From an uncultured Actinomycetes bacterium (GTDB taxonomy: Bacteria; Actinomycetota; Actinomycetes; Nanopelagicales; Nanopelagicaceae): a DNA stretch of 32,202 bases. The position numbers and the translations under genes are program-made. The DNA is taken from assembly GCA_903852815.1 (NCBI GenBank), contig CAINRW010000085.1:1-32202 (forward strand). Reading direction: 5' to 3'. A model generated the notes under the pieces. The model was not told the DNA's origin, made no database searches, and saw only the letters and a list, made by a program, of their open reading frames with translations. Of the stretch, positions 24,179 to 32,202 are shown piece by piece. Numbering within the stretch: the stretch's first letter is position 1; every line of letters starts with the position of its first letter.

Positions 24179-26851
24179 GTGGAATCCGCCGAGATCCGTT
24201 CACGCTGGCTGCGCTTTTTTGAATCAGGTAACACTCAGGGGCTGACTCATACCGTTGTCCCATCAGCTTCTTTAATTGCTGACGATCCAAATCTGCTTTT
24301 GGTTAATGCTGGAATGGTTCCCTTTAAGCCCTATTTCCTAGGTGAAATAACCCCTCCTTATAAGCGTGCAACTTCAGTCCAAAAATGCGTTCGTACTTTG
24401 GATATCGATGAAGTTGGAAAGACAACCCGCCACGCTTCGTTTTTTCAGATGTGCGGAAACTTTTCATTCGGTGATTACTTCAAAGAAGGTGCAATTGCAC
24501 TTGCGTGGGAACTATTAACGCGCCCAGTCAGCGATGGCGGATATGGTTTTCCAGAAGAGCGACTATGGGTCACTGTCTATTTAGATGACGATGAGGCCGC
24601 CGATATTTGGCACACAAAAATGGGTGTGCCAAAAGAGAGAATTCAACGTCGTGACATGGCCGATAATTTTTGGTCTATGGGAGTTCCAGGGCCATGTGGA
24701 CCTTGCTCTGAAATTTATTACGACCGTGGTCCAGAATACGGCGCACCCGGTGGACCAATTGCCGATGAAAATCGTTACATGGAAGTTTGGAATCTTGTTT
24801 TCATGCAAAACGAACGCGGCGTTGGCTCCGGAAAAGATGATTTTCCAATCTTAGGTGAACTTCCGGCAAAGAGTATTGATACTGGACTTGGCTTAGAACG
24901 TATGGCTGCGTTACTTCAAGGTGTTGAAAATATTTACGAAATCGACACAACGATGCAGATTCTTAATAAAGCCTCTGAACTCACTGGCGTTAAATATGGA
25001 AGCAACGAAAAATCGGATGTTTCACTACGAATCATTGCAGACCATGCACGAACTTCAGCGATGCTCATTGGTGATGGCGTTACACCTGGCAATGAAGGTC
25101 GTGGATACGTTTTGCGAAGAATGATGCGCAGAACAATTAGAAATATGCGACTTCTGGGATCTCTTGATCCAATTATGTCTGAATTAACCGTTGCGGCGAT
25201 TGGTGCAATGGGTCCCCAATACCCTGAACTTGTTACTGATACCTCGAGAATTCTCTCAGTTAGCGTCTCTGAAGAAGAGAGTTTCCTGCAAACCCTTAAG
25301 AGTGGAACTCAAATTTTTGATGTGGCAAGTGCTCAACTTAAAAAGAATAAGAGCACAGTGCTTCCTGGTGATGAAGCTTTTAAGTTGCACGACACTTACG
25401 GTTTTCCTTTTGATCTAACTTTAGAAATGGCGCGCGAAGAAGGCCTCTCAGTTGATGAAGATGGCTTCCGTCGATTAATGAAAGAACAGAAGGATCGCGC
25501 AAAAGCTGATTCAAAGGCTAAGAAAAGTGGTCACACAGATCTCTCTGTGTATCGCCAAGTCGCAGATAGTTTTGGAAAAACCGAGTTTGTTGGTTATTCA
25601 CACATCGAAATCGAATCAACGATTAACGCTTTGCTCGTCGATGGGTCATTAGTTTCTTCAGCAAATGATGGTGACGAAGTTGAGGTAATTCTGGATCGAA
25701 CTCCCTTCTATGCAGAAGGTGGAGGCCAGTTAGCCGATGGTGGCCTGATTACTTTGCATGATGGATCTACGATTGAAATTGATGATGTACAAAGCCCAGT
25801 ACCTGGAGTCTTTGTACATAGAGGTCGCGTTACAAAGGGAAGCGTCAACTCCGCAAAGGCAGCCTTAGCTGGAATCGACGTTGAACGTCGTCATGCAATT
25901 TCCAGGGCTCACACGGCCACACACATGGTTCATAAAGCTTTCAGAGAAATTCTTGGAGAAACAGCAACACAAGCTGGCTCTGAAAATTCACCAGGAAGAT
26001 TTAGATTTGATTTCCCAGCAACTGGTGCAGTCCCAGTTTCTGTTCTCAATGATGTCGAGGCGCGCGTCAATCATCTGCTGCTAGATAACTTAGAAGTAAC
26101 TGCAGAAGTTATGTCGCAAGATGCTGCTAAAAAATTGGGTGCGATGGCACTCTTTGGTGAGAAATATGGCGATCAAGTGCGCGTTGTCAGTGTTGGCGAT
26201 TGGGCGAGAGAGCTCTGCGGAGGAACACACGTTTCACGCTCTGGACAACTCGGCGTTGTTAAACTTCTCAGTGAATCCTCAATCGGCGCAGGAGTTAGAC
26301 GCGTTGAAGCTTTAGTTGGAGCAGATGCATATAAGTTTCTGGCACGGGAGCATGTTTTATTGAACTCGCTAACCGAGATAATCAAAGGTGCCAGTGTTGA
26401 AGAGTTGCCTGAGCGAATCAATGGCCTTATTAATTCAATGAAAGAGATTGAAAAGGAATTAAATGTGTTGCGATCAGCGCAGGCATTTTCGCAGGTTCCA
26501 GACATCGCCAAAACTGCGAAGGAAATTAATGGCATTTCTACAATCGTTTCAGTATTAAATGATGGAGTTAGCGGAGATGACTTACGCAGAATAGCCATCG
26601 AATTGCGCAATAAATTCGACAATAGCGTCATCGCTCTCATTAGTTGCAATGACCAAAAACCAGTTCTTGTTGTAGCGGTAAGTGATGCTGCACGGGCGCA
26701 AGGTATTAAAGCTGGCGCACTGGTTAAGGTAGGTTCAGTTGTACTTGGTGGCGGCGGTGGCGGCAAAGATGATTTTGCACAAGGTGGTGGAACAGATGCA
26801 ACAAAAGTTAATGATGCATTGAACGCTATAGCCCAAGCTGTTGCAGGTTGA
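24179..26851 (+). CDS. alaS: Alanine--tRNA ligase
   Basis: AlaRS charges tRNA-Ala and edits Ser/Gly mischarging. The 890 residues contain the class II core (1-440; [32 protein letters not shown]), the editing domain with zinc motif HTATH (H578, H582) and CGGTH (C680, H684), and the C-terminal DHHA1-type domain with [16 protein letters not shown] near the end. Everything expected is intact. GTG is the start because the family begins with the equivalent of [16 protein letters not shown] 10-bp perfect hairpin lies in the coding sequence at 24606-24633. ruvX follows with seven bases between. Confidence 0.97.
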   Translation: MESAEIRSRWLRFFESGNTQGLTHTVVPSASLIADDPNLLLVNAGMVPFKPYFLGEITPPYKRATSVQKCVRTLDIDEVGKTTRHASFFQMCGNFSFGDYFKEGAIALAWELLTRPVSDGGYGFPEERLWVTVYLDDDEAADIWHTKMGVPKERIQRRDMADNFWSMGVPGPCGPCSEIYYDRGPEYGAPGGPIADENRYMEVWNLVFMQNERGVGSGKDDFPILGELPAKSIDTGLGLERMAALLQGVENIYEIDTTMQILNKASELTGVKYGSNEKSDVSLRIIADHARTSAMLIGDGVTPGNEGRGYVLRRMMRRTIRNMRLLGSLDPIMSELTVAAIGAMGPQYPELVTDTSRILSVSVSEEESFLQTLKSGTQIFDVASAQLKKNKSTVLPGDEAFKLHDTYGFPFDLTLEMAREEGLSVDEDGFRRLMKEQKDRAKADSKAKKSGHTDLSVYRQVADSFGKTEFVGYSHIEIESTINALLVDGSLVSSANDGDEVEVILDRTPFYAEGGGQLADGGLITLHDGSTIEIDDVQSPVPGVFVHRGRVTKGSVNSAKAALAGIDVERRHAISRAHTATHMVHKAFREILGETATQAGSENSPGRFRFDFPATGAVPVSVLNDVEARVNHLLLDNLEVTAEVMSQDAAKKLGAMALFGEKYGDQVRVVSVGDWARELCGGTHVSRSGQLGVVKLLSESSIGAGVRRVEALVGADAYKFLAREHVLLNSLTEIIKGASVEELPERINGLINSMKEIEKELNVLRSAQAFSQVPDIAKTAKEINGISTIVSVLNDGVSGDDLRRIAIELRNKFDNSVIALISCNDQKPVLVVAVSDAARAQGIKAGALVKVGSVVLGGGGGGKDDFAQGGGTDATKVNDALNAIAQAVAG
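24606..24633 (+). repeat. Perfect 10-bp inverted repeat within alaS
   Basis: TTTGGCACAC (24606-24615) and GTGTGCCAAA (24624-24633) are exact reverse complements around an 8-base A-rich loop. It encodes part of the catalytic domain (HTKMGVPK). No T run follows on either strand. Confidence 0.6.
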
Positions 26852-26858
26852 TGTAGCC

Positions 26859-27287
26859 ATGCTAAGAGGTCGCCGTGTCGCCTTTGACTATGGCGATGTG
26901 AGAATCGGAGTTGCGGTAAGTGACCCAGATAGCATTTTGGCCACGCCTTTAACAACGCTATTAACAACTGATAAGAAACTCGAAACAAAGATTGTAGAAA
27001 TTCTCACCGAGATAGAGCCAGTTCAGATTTTTGTTGGAAAACCGTTGCACATGGATGGCACATCAAGTCAATCGAGTGCAAAGGCGGCGGAATTTATTGG
27101 GTTATTAAGTTCACTAACATCGATACCAGTTCGATCCATCGACGAACGTTTGAGTACGGTTTCGGCCTCCCGCAATCTTCGAAGTTCGGGCGTTAACTCT
27201 AAATCCGCTCGTGGCGTTATAGATCAAGCCGCAGCAGTTGAAATTCTAGAGTTAGCTTTAGAGATCGAGAAGAGAACGTCTTCATGA
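26859..27287 (+). CDS. ruvX: Putative pre-16S rRNA nuclease (YqgF/RuvX)
   Basis: This RNase H-fold protein (142 residues) belongs to the YqgF family, implicated in 16S rRNA 5'-end maturation. Motifs: FDYGDVRIGVAVSD (D10), VGKPLHMDGTSS, DERLSTVSA and the terminal acidic helix VIDQAAAVEIL. The ATG at 26859 gives the family start (MLRGRRVAFDYG); an upstream TTG at 26841 overlaps alaS and is disfavoured. It is followed by mltG with an ATGA overlap. Confidence 0.94.
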   Translation: MLRGRRVAFDYGDVRIGVAVSDPDSILATPLTTLLTTDKKLETKIVEILTEIEPVQIFVGKPLHMDGTSSQSSAKAAEFIGLLSSLTSIPVRSIDERLSTVSASRNLRSSGVNSKSARGVIDQAAAVEILELALEIEKRTSS

Positions 27288-28312
27288 AAGTACAGCCCGC
27301 ATTTCGTCGATTAGTCGCAGGTCTATTTTTCACCTTGCTACTCACATTTTTCTTGCATTCAATTCGATCATCAGTTTCTGCAGCTCCAGATTTTCCCACT
27401 AGGACTGATGCTAATTCGGCTCAAAGTGTGATTATTGAAATTCCCGAAGGAGCCAGTGGATCTGAAGTAGCCGATGTTTTATTTTCACGAGGGGTAATTA
27501 AATCAAGACTTTCCTATTTTCGAGTTGCAGTTGGTGATGCACGTTCAGCCCAAGTTTCCCCAGGGTCTCACACACTCACTCTTAGAATTTCAGCTGCGCA
27601 AGCTTTGGATCAACTTCTTGATCCAAAGCGAATTCCAAATTTGATTAAGATTTTTGAAGGTGCGTGGCGAAGTGAGATAGAAGCATCACTTCGCACATAT
27701 GGTTTCACCTCACGTGAGATTTCCACGGCATTTTCAGCGTTGCAACTTCCAAAAGGCTTCAAGAGCGCCGAGGGATTGTTATTTCCTGCCCAATACAGTT
27801 TCCCAAAAGGAACTACGGCAACTAAGGCAGTTCAGTCAATGGTTGATCGATTCCGCAATGAACAATCAGGGAAAGACTTATTGAACTCGCGTGGTAAGTA
27901 TTCGCCACCTGAACTCTTGATTATGGCCTCGATAGTTCAAGCCGAAGGAGACTCTAAAGATTTTGCGAAAATCGCTGCGGTAATCCAAAATCGTTTAAAG
28001 ATTTCTATGCCGTTGCAACTAGATTCAACTGTGCATTACATAAAGAAGGTACGAGGGCAAATCTTTTTAAGCACTGATTCCACTTTAATTAATTCCCCTT
28101 TCAATACGTATAAGCACTACGGCTTGCCGCCGAGCCCAATTGGTAATCCAGGTGCACAAGCGATTCAGGCTGTCTTGAATCCTGAATCTGACGATTGGCT
28201 TTACTTCATAACAGTAGCGCCAGGTGACACGCGATTTACGCGCTCAAGTGATGAATTCTTACAATGGAAACAGCTCTATGAAAAGAATCGACGAGCAGGA
28301 GCATTTAAATGA
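27284..28312 (+). CDS. mltG: Endolytic murein transglycosylase MltG
   Basis: MltG cleaves nascent peptidoglycan strands outside the membrane. The 342-residue protein has an uncleaved N-terminal membrane anchor (about 8-28), a LysM-like subdomain (about 48-110; VIIEIPEGASGSEVADVLF) and the YceG catalytic domain with EGLLFPAQYSFPKG (163-176) and MASIVQAEGD, where E221 is the presumed catalytic glutamate. NRL, LQLDSTVHY and NTY…GLPPSPIGNPG are all present. A perfect 12-bp hairpin sits at 27602-27629 in the coding sequence. It overlaps ruvX and aroE by ATGA junctions. Confidence 0.95.
   Translation: MKVQPAFRRLVAGLFFTLLLTFFLHSIRSSVSAAPDFPTRTDANSAQSVIIEIPEGASGSEVADVLFSRGVIKSRLSYFRVAVGDARSAQVSPGSHTLTLRISAAQALDQLLDPKRIPNLIKIFEGAWRSEIEASLRTYGFTSREISTAFSALQLPKGFKSAEGLLFPAQYSFPKGTTATKAVQSMVDRFRNEQSGKDLLNSRGKYSPPELLIMASIVQAEGDSKDFAKIAAVIQNRLKISMPLQLDSTVHYIKKVRGQIFLSTDSTLINSPFNTYKHYGLPPSPIGNPGAQAIQAVLNPESDDWLYFITVAPGDTRFTRSSDEFLQWKQLYEKNRRAGAFK
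27602..27629 (+). repeat. Perfect 12-bp inverted repeat within mltG
   Basis: GCTTTGGATCAA (27602-27613), loop CTTC, and TTGATCCAAAGC (27618-27629) form an uninterrupted 12-bp stem. It encodes ALDQLLDPK in the link before the catalytic domain. There is no T tract after it on the plus strand (CGAATTCC), so it is not an ordinary intrinsic terminator. Confidence 0.75.
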
Positions 28313-29118
28313 TTAGGGGAGCGGTCCTGGGCAAACCCATTTCACACTCCTTGAGTCCGCTTTTGCATACGACGGCGTATCAAGAGTTAGGCGTTGGCGC
28401 GACTTATGAAAAAATCGAAGTTTCAAGTGGTGACTTAGTTAGTTTTCTAAACGGCTTAGATGATTCTTGGAATGCTTTTTCTTTGACCATGCCGCTGAAA
28501 GAAGAAGTTTTAGAGGTGGCGGACCACTTGAGCGAGTTGGCGCTTCGAATTAAGAGTGCCAATACATTGCATAGGGTCGACCAGGAATGGTTTGCAACGA
28601 GCACCGATATAGATGGTTTTCGAAATTCATTGCTCATGCATGAAATTAATTTTTCTTCCCATGTTGTGATTATTGGCGCGGGTGCGACAGCCAGGGCCGC
28701 AGCAGCAGCTTGTGATGGAACTGCCGCACACATAACTGTCATCAATCGCTCAACGGCCAGAACTGCGGATATGCAAAAGTCCGTCGTTGAGTCACCAATC
28801 AGTTTTGTTGATTGGAGCAATTGTTCAATCATCAACAATGCCGATTTAGTTATTAATACAACTCCTGGACATGCTGCGGATATTCTAATTTCAGATTTAT
28901 CGGCCAACATATCGACCACCTATTTTGAGTCGCTTTATAATCCTTGGCCTACACAATTGGCCGAGCAATGGAGTGCACGTGGTGGCCAAGTAATCGATGG
29001 TTTGGATCTACTAATTCATCAGGCGCTGGTACAAATTGAAATGTTCTCAGGCCAAGAATTCGATAGACAATCTATGTATTCGTTGTTGCGAACCGTGGGA
29101 GTAAACGCGCTCAAGTAA
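28309..29118 (+). CDS. aroE: Shikimate dehydrogenase
   Basis: AroE reduces 3-dehydroshikimate to shikimate, usually with NADPH. The 269 residues include the substrate site ISHSLSP (11-17), catalytic lysine K64 in LTMPLKEE, N85 in SANTL, D100 in STDIDG, the dinucleotide loop GAGATA (123-128), NRSTAR (a basic patch consistent with NADP), and the closing GLDLLIHQALVQIEMFSGQ. The DG pair usually following TD is TDIDGF here. It overlaps mltG by ATGA. Confidence 0.94.
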   Translation: MIRGAVLGKPISHSLSPLLHTTAYQELGVGATYEKIEVSSGDLVSFLNGLDDSWNAFSLTMPLKEEVLEVADHLSELALRIKSANTLHRVDQEWFATSTDIDGFRNSLLMHEINFSSHVVIIGAGATARAAAAACDGTAAHITVINRSTARTADMQKSVVESPISFVDWSNCSIINNADLVINTTPGHAADILISDLSANISTTYFESLYNPWPTQLAEQWSARGGQVIDGLDLLIHQALVQIEMFSGQEFDRQSMYSLLRTVGVNALK

Positions 29119-29132
29119 TCCACAAGCAGGGC

Positions 29133-29146
29133 TATCATCGCCTGAT
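29133..29146 (+). promoter_or_regulatory. Candidate leaderless -10 element of the A24 peptidase gene
   Basis: TATCAT at 29133-29138 precedes the GTG at 29147 by eight bases. The 28-base gap after aroE contains no Shine-Dalgarno. Confidence 0.4.
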
Positions 29147-29557
29147 GTGCACTTACCCTTACTGGTGCTCTTTTTCTCCTTACTTATTCCGGTAACCATT
29201 GCAGATCTGTCATCACGCAAAATACCCAATATCTATCTAGCATTTTCAACATACGGCCTTGCTGCTTACTACATCCTTACTGGTCTTCCGTCCCCGGCCA
29301 TCATCTTGACCATAATTCCTCTCTCACTCTTGTTTGTCTTTGGGTGCGGAATGGGTGATCTCAAATTACTTGCCTTAGGTTTTTTGAGTTTTAAAGTAGT
29401 TAATGTCTCTTCACTTCTATCGGTTTTCCAATGGCTCTTCCTGATAGCAGGGGCGCAGATTTGCTTAATTTTTCTGGTTAAGCGAACAATGCCGCGAAGT
29501 ATTGCCCTTGCTCCAGCGATTTTTATTGCTTTCGCTGCAATATTTGGCAACGAGTAG
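29147..29557 (+). CDS. Short A24-family prepilin-type peptidase
   Basis: At 136 residues with about four to five hydrophobic helices, this matches the catalytic half of type IV prepilin peptidases (CpaA/TadV-like). Both aspartates are present: D20 in [11 protein letters not shown] and D71 in the GxGD motif GMGDLKLL. The N-terminal methyltransferase domain of PilD-type enzymes is absent. No pilin or assembly gene is in the window, but a gene of this type lies between aroE and aroC in other actinobacteria (Rv2551c). The start is GTG. Confidence 0.87.
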   Translation: MHLPLLVLFFSLLIPVTIADLSSRKIPNIYLAFSTYGLAAYYILTGLPSPAIILTIIPLSLLFVFGCGMGDLKLLALGFLSFKVVNVSSLLSVFQWLFLIAGAQICLIFLVKRTMPRSIALAPAIFIAFAAIFGNE

Positions 29558-29583
29558 AGCCTAATTTCTGCAAGAATACGCAG

Positions 29584-30765
29584 ATGCGTTGGTTAACTGC
29601 AGGTGAGTCACATGGTCAGGCACTGAGTGCCATTCTCGAAGGAATTCCGGCGAGCGTAGAAATCACCACTGCCGACATTGATTATCATCTTGCGCGCCGC
29701 CGCTTAGGTTATGGACGTGGAGCCAGACAGAGCTTCGAAGCCGATAAAGTCACGATTCTTGGTGGAGTGCGCTTGGGTTTGACTCAAGGTGGCCCAATCG
29801 CAGTACAGGTCGCAAACTCGGAATGGCCAAAATGGGAAAAAGTAATGTCTGCCGATCCAGTTCCACTAGATGAAATTTCGCATTTGGCACGCAATGCGCC
29901 ATTAACTCGTCCACGACCTGGTCACGCAGATTTAGTGGGAATGCAAAAATATGATTTAGATGATGCGCGCGCAATTCTTGAACGTGCCAGTGCTAGAGAG
30001 ACGGCAGCACGCGTAGCACTTGGCGCAGTTGCGAGAAACTTCCTCGCACAAACTGTTGGAATAAATATTCTTTCTCACGTTCTTTCTATCGGAAAAGTCA
30101 GAGTTCCCGATGAAACGCCATTGCCTGATTTCAGCGACTTCGATCGCATCGACGAGGATGCAGTTCGCTGTGCTGATGCAGAAACAAGTGCGGCAATGGT
30201 CGCCGAAATTGAAAGTGCGCATTCTGACGGAGATACATTGGGCGGCGTTGTAGAAGTTTTAGCTTTCAATATGCCACCAGGGTTAGGTTCACATGTTCAT
30301 TGGGATCGGCGCTTGGATGCTCGCCTTGCGAGTGCACTTATGGGAATCCAAGCAATCAAGGGCGTTGAAGTAGGCGATGGTTTTCAAACCGCAACACGAC
30401 GTGGTTCGGTTGCACACGATGAAATTGAAAAAGATTTGCAGGGGAAAATTGTTCGTAGAACAGATCGCGCCGGAGGCACTGAAGGCGGAATGTCCAATGG
30501 TGAAATTTTGCGGGTAAGAGCGGCGATGAAACCAATATCTACAGTTCCTAAGGCGCTAGATACTATTGATGTCGCGACTGGTGGGGCGGCTAAAGCAATT
30601 AATCAACGCTCAGATGTCTGTGCAGTTCCTGCAGCGGGAGTTGTCGCAGAAGCGATGGTTGCATTAGTTCTTGCCGAAGCTGTACTTGAGAAATTTGGTG
30701 GCGATTCAGTCACTGAAACTCGACGCAATTTCCAGAGTTACATGCAGAACTTGAATTTTAAGTAG
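29584..30765 (+). CDS. aroC: Chorismate synthase
   Basis: AroC converts 5-enolpyruvylshikimate-3-phosphate to chorismate using reduced FMN. The 393 residues have the N-terminal [14 protein letters not shown] with H10, the FMN/substrate segments [22 protein letters not shown] and [14 protein letters not shown], and [17 protein letters not shown] near residue 300. Length is normal for the long actinobacterial form. TAATTT at 29562-29567 could be a -10 giving a 10-base leader. aroK follows seven bases later. Confidence 0.97.
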   Translation: MRWLTAGESHGQALSAILEGIPASVEITTADIDYHLARRRLGYGRGARQSFEADKVTILGGVRLGLTQGGPIAVQVANSEWPKWEKVMSADPVPLDEISHLARNAPLTRPRPGHADLVGMQKYDLDDARAILERASARETAARVALGAVARNFLAQTVGINILSHVLSIGKVRVPDETPLPDFSDFDRIDEDAVRCADAETSAAMVAEIESAHSDGDTLGGVVEVLAFNMPPGLGSHVHWDRRLDARLASALMGIQAIKGVEVGDGFQTATRRGSVAHDEIEKDLQGKIVRRTDRAGGTEGGMSNGEILRVRAAMKPISTVPKALDTIDVATGGAAKAINQRSDVCAVPAAGVVAEAMVALVLAEAVLEKFGGDSVTETRRNFQSYMQNLNFK

Positions 30766-30772
30766 TTCGTAT

Positions 30773-31270
30773 ATGCCTAACTACATTTTAATCGGTCCAC
30801 CTGGTGCCGGAAAAACTACAGTTGGGAAAGCTTTAGCGAATAAAAATAATTTGAAGTTTATCGATACCGATCATTTGGTCGAAAGTAATTTTGGCCAAAA
30901 AATATCGGAGATTTTCGTCGATAAAGGCGAAGAATTTTTTCGAGATTTAGAGTTCGAGGCTTTAAAAAGCGCTCTGGCAAGTGAAACTTCAGTTGTAGCT
31001 CTAGGGGGCGGTGCCCCTATTTCATTGCGCGCCCAAGAATTACTTAAAGGCACAGAATCTACAATCATCTTTCTTGATGTTTCACTATCAGTGGCTGCGC
31101 CGCGAGTAGGTTTTAATCGCGATAGACCATTGTTGATTTCAAACCCCAGGGCCCAGTGGCAAGCTTTGGCCGATGTTCGAAAGCCGATTTATAGCGCGTT
31201 GGCCGATAGGGTGATTACTGTTGACGGGCTTAGCATTGAAGATATTGTCATCAGGATTGAAGGAAACTGA
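30773..31270 (+). CDS. aroK: Shikimate kinase
   Basis: AroK phosphorylates shikimate with ATP. The 165-residue P-loop protein has Walker A GPPGAGKT (8-15), the shikimate-binding DTD (D31/D33), R57 in FFRDLE, GGG (78-80) in VALGGGAP, and the lid arginines in NRDRPLL. The next gene, aroB, begins two bases after its stop. Confidence 0.95.
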   Translation: MPNYILIGPPGAGKTTVGKALANKNNLKFIDTDHLVESNFGQKISEIFVDKGEEFFRDLEFEALKSALASETSVVALGGGAPISLRAQELLKGTESTIIFLDVSLSVAAPRVGFNRDRPLLISNPRAQWQALADVRKPIYSALADRVITVDGLSIEDIVIRIEGN

Positions 31271-31272
31271 AG

Positions 31273-32202
31273 TTGAATAAAATCATCGTCAATGCCGAAC
31301 ACCAGTATCCGATTCTTATTGATGTTTTGTGGTTGGAGCAATTACCCCAATTGTTAGAACAGCGCACCCGAGTAGCTGTTATTTATTCTTCAGCGATGCG
31401 CGAACAAGTTAAACGACTTCCTTCATTTGATTGCGATATCCATTATTTTGAAGTTCCTGATGGTGAGAGCGCAAAAACCAGTGCCACGCTGCAAACTTTG
31501 TGGAACTGGTTAGGTGCTGCAGGATTTACTCGCTCCGATCTTATTATCGGCATAGGCGGAGGAACGATTACTGATTTAGCAGGATTTGCAGCGGCAACGT
31601 GGTTACGTGGAATTGATTGGATTGCTATCCCTACAACCTTGGCAGGAATGGTTGATGCCGCAATTGGCGGTAAGACTGGAATTAACAGTGACTACGGGAA
31701 GAATTTGATTGGCGCTTTTCATTCTCCACAGGCAGTAGTGATTGATTCGACGTGGCTACATTCATTAAGTGATCGTGATTTCGCGGCGGGAATGGCCGAA
31801 GTGATTAAAACTGGCTTTATTGGCGATGGAGAGATTCTAAATCTTCTGCGTGATAAAACCCTTTCTGCAGTTCGAGCGGATTCTCACTTAGTCATAAATT
31901 TGATTACAAAGGCGGCAACAGTTAAAGCCAATGTAGTGGGAACGGATTTCAAGGAGAGTTTTGAGCGGGAAATCTTAAATTACGGCCACACTTTAGGTCA
32001 CGCGATTGAAAAGCACAGCGCGTACAAATTACGCCATGGTGAAGCAGTTGCGATAGGTCTAGTTTTTGCTGCCCAATTAGCAAACGTCAAAGGTGTTTTA
32101 TCTTCAGAGATTGTGGATTTGCACCGACAAATTCTTGAATCAATGGAATTGCCTATTTCGTACTCACGGCAATATTGGTCCGAGCTTTATCCACTACTTG
32201 CC
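31273..32202 (+). CDS. aroB: 3-dehydroquinate synthase (3' end beyond window)
   Basis: AroB cyclises DAHP to 3-dehydroquinate with NAD and a metal ion. The frame is open from a TTG at 31273 to the last base, giving 310 residues of an expected 350-370. NAD-binding GGGTITDLAGF (95-105), the IPTTLAGMVDAAIGGKTGIN block, KNLIGAFH, and metal ligands E176 (MAEVIK), H239 (NYGHTLGH) and H255 (LRHGEAV) are all seen. TTG is favoured because AAGGA lies a few bases upstream and the protein begins at the family position; no in-frame ATG occurs until residue 42. It continues the aroC-aroK unit. Confidence 0.95.
   Translation, partial: MNKIIVNAEHQYPILIDVLWLEQLPQLLEQRTRVAVIYSSAMREQVKRLPSFDCDIHYFEVPDGESAKTSATLQTLWNWLGAAGFTRSDLIIGIGGGTITDLAGFAAATWLRGIDWIAIPTTLAGMVDAAIGGKTGINSDYGKNLIGAFHSPQAVVIDSTWLHSLSDRDFAAGMAEVIKTGFIGDGEILNLLRDKTLSAVRADSHLVINLITKAATVKANVVGTDFKESFEREILNYGHTLGHAIEKHSAYKLRHGEAVAIGLVFAAQLANVKGVLSSEIVDLHRQILESMELPISYSRQYWSELYPLLA

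Noticed and set aside
26746-26790. Glycine-coding GGT/GGC run near the end of alaS as a microsatellite
   Set aside because: It encodes the conserved GGGGGGK motif of the AlaRS C-terminal domain.
26173-26988. 271-codon open frame on the minus strand opposite the 3' end of alaS
   Set aside because: It lies entirely across alaS and ruvX, whose proteins are well conserved there; the antisense translation is rich in Ser/Thr/Pro/Leu with no domain, as expected of a shadow frame.
28404-28919. 171-codon open frame opposite aroE
   Set aside because: Mirror of the aroE reading frame without any recognisable motif or ribosome-binding site.
1-32202. CRISPR arrays, insertion sequences, prophage, integrase or toxin-antitoxin genes
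   Set aside because: No repeat-spacer pattern, transposase or integrase motif was seen; gene order is that of a conserved actinobacterial core region.

Overview
The window is a dense stretch of core bacterial chromosome: 32 protein genes (the last cut by the window edge) and two tRNA genes, with almost no intergenic DNA. The order thrS–HIT–pgsA–patA–pimA … pdxS–pdxT–yebC–ruvCAB–secDF–rel … MBL–hisS … aspS … alaS–ruvX–mltG–aroE–A24 peptidase–aroC–aroK–aroB matches the arrangement remembered for Mycobacterium and Streptomyces, so the organism is an actinobacterium. Base composition looks only mid-40s percent GC by eye, spacers are tiny, most genes overlap, and several usual members of these clusters are missing (yajC, apt, a Nudix domain). 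This suggests a small-genome planktonic actinobacterium such as the freshwater acI/Nanopelagicales lineage; that placement is inference.

Layout. 1-200: tRNA-Gly and tRNA-Cys on the minus strand. 266-2004: pabB-pabC (4-aminobenzoate for folate). 2009-4516: thrS and a HIT protein. 4517-5101 (minus): a small protein resembling the G domain of elongation factor G but without its nucleotide-binding motifs. 5126-9313: the phosphatidylinositol mannoside operon pgsA-patA-pimA, followed by a small membrane protein and a DUF3048 lipoprotein. 9352-11645: PLP synthase pdxS-pdxT and yebC. 11707-16473: Holliday-junction genes ruvCAB, then secD-secF. 16484-18646: bifunctional (p)ppGpp synthetase/hydrolase. 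18643-19941 (minus): a DUF349 coiled-coil protein. 20107-26851: metallo-hydrolase, hisS, aspS, a DUF948 membrane protein and alaS. 26859-28312: ruvX and mltG. 28309-32202: shikimate genes aroE, aroC, aroK and aroB around a small prepilin-type peptidase.

The shikimate genes at the right end make chorismate, which pabB-pabC at the left end consume. Four aminoacyl-tRNA synthetase genes and the stringent-response gene link translation with amino-acid supply. pgsA, patA and pimA together encode the first steps from CDP-diacylglycerol to acylated phosphatidylinositol mannoside.

The most unusual signals are (i) the degenerate EF-G-like gene and its 24-bp divergent promoter region shared with the lipid operon, where two leaderless -10 elements overlap; (ii) repeated use of a TANNNT box exactly six bases before a start codon with no Shine-Dalgarno, some of these boxes containing the stop codon of the preceding gene; and (iii) perfect hairpins inside mltG and alaS. 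No mobile element, CRISPR array, phage gene or origin was seen. No gene-free stretch exceeds 300 bases; the longest is 165 bases (19942-20106).
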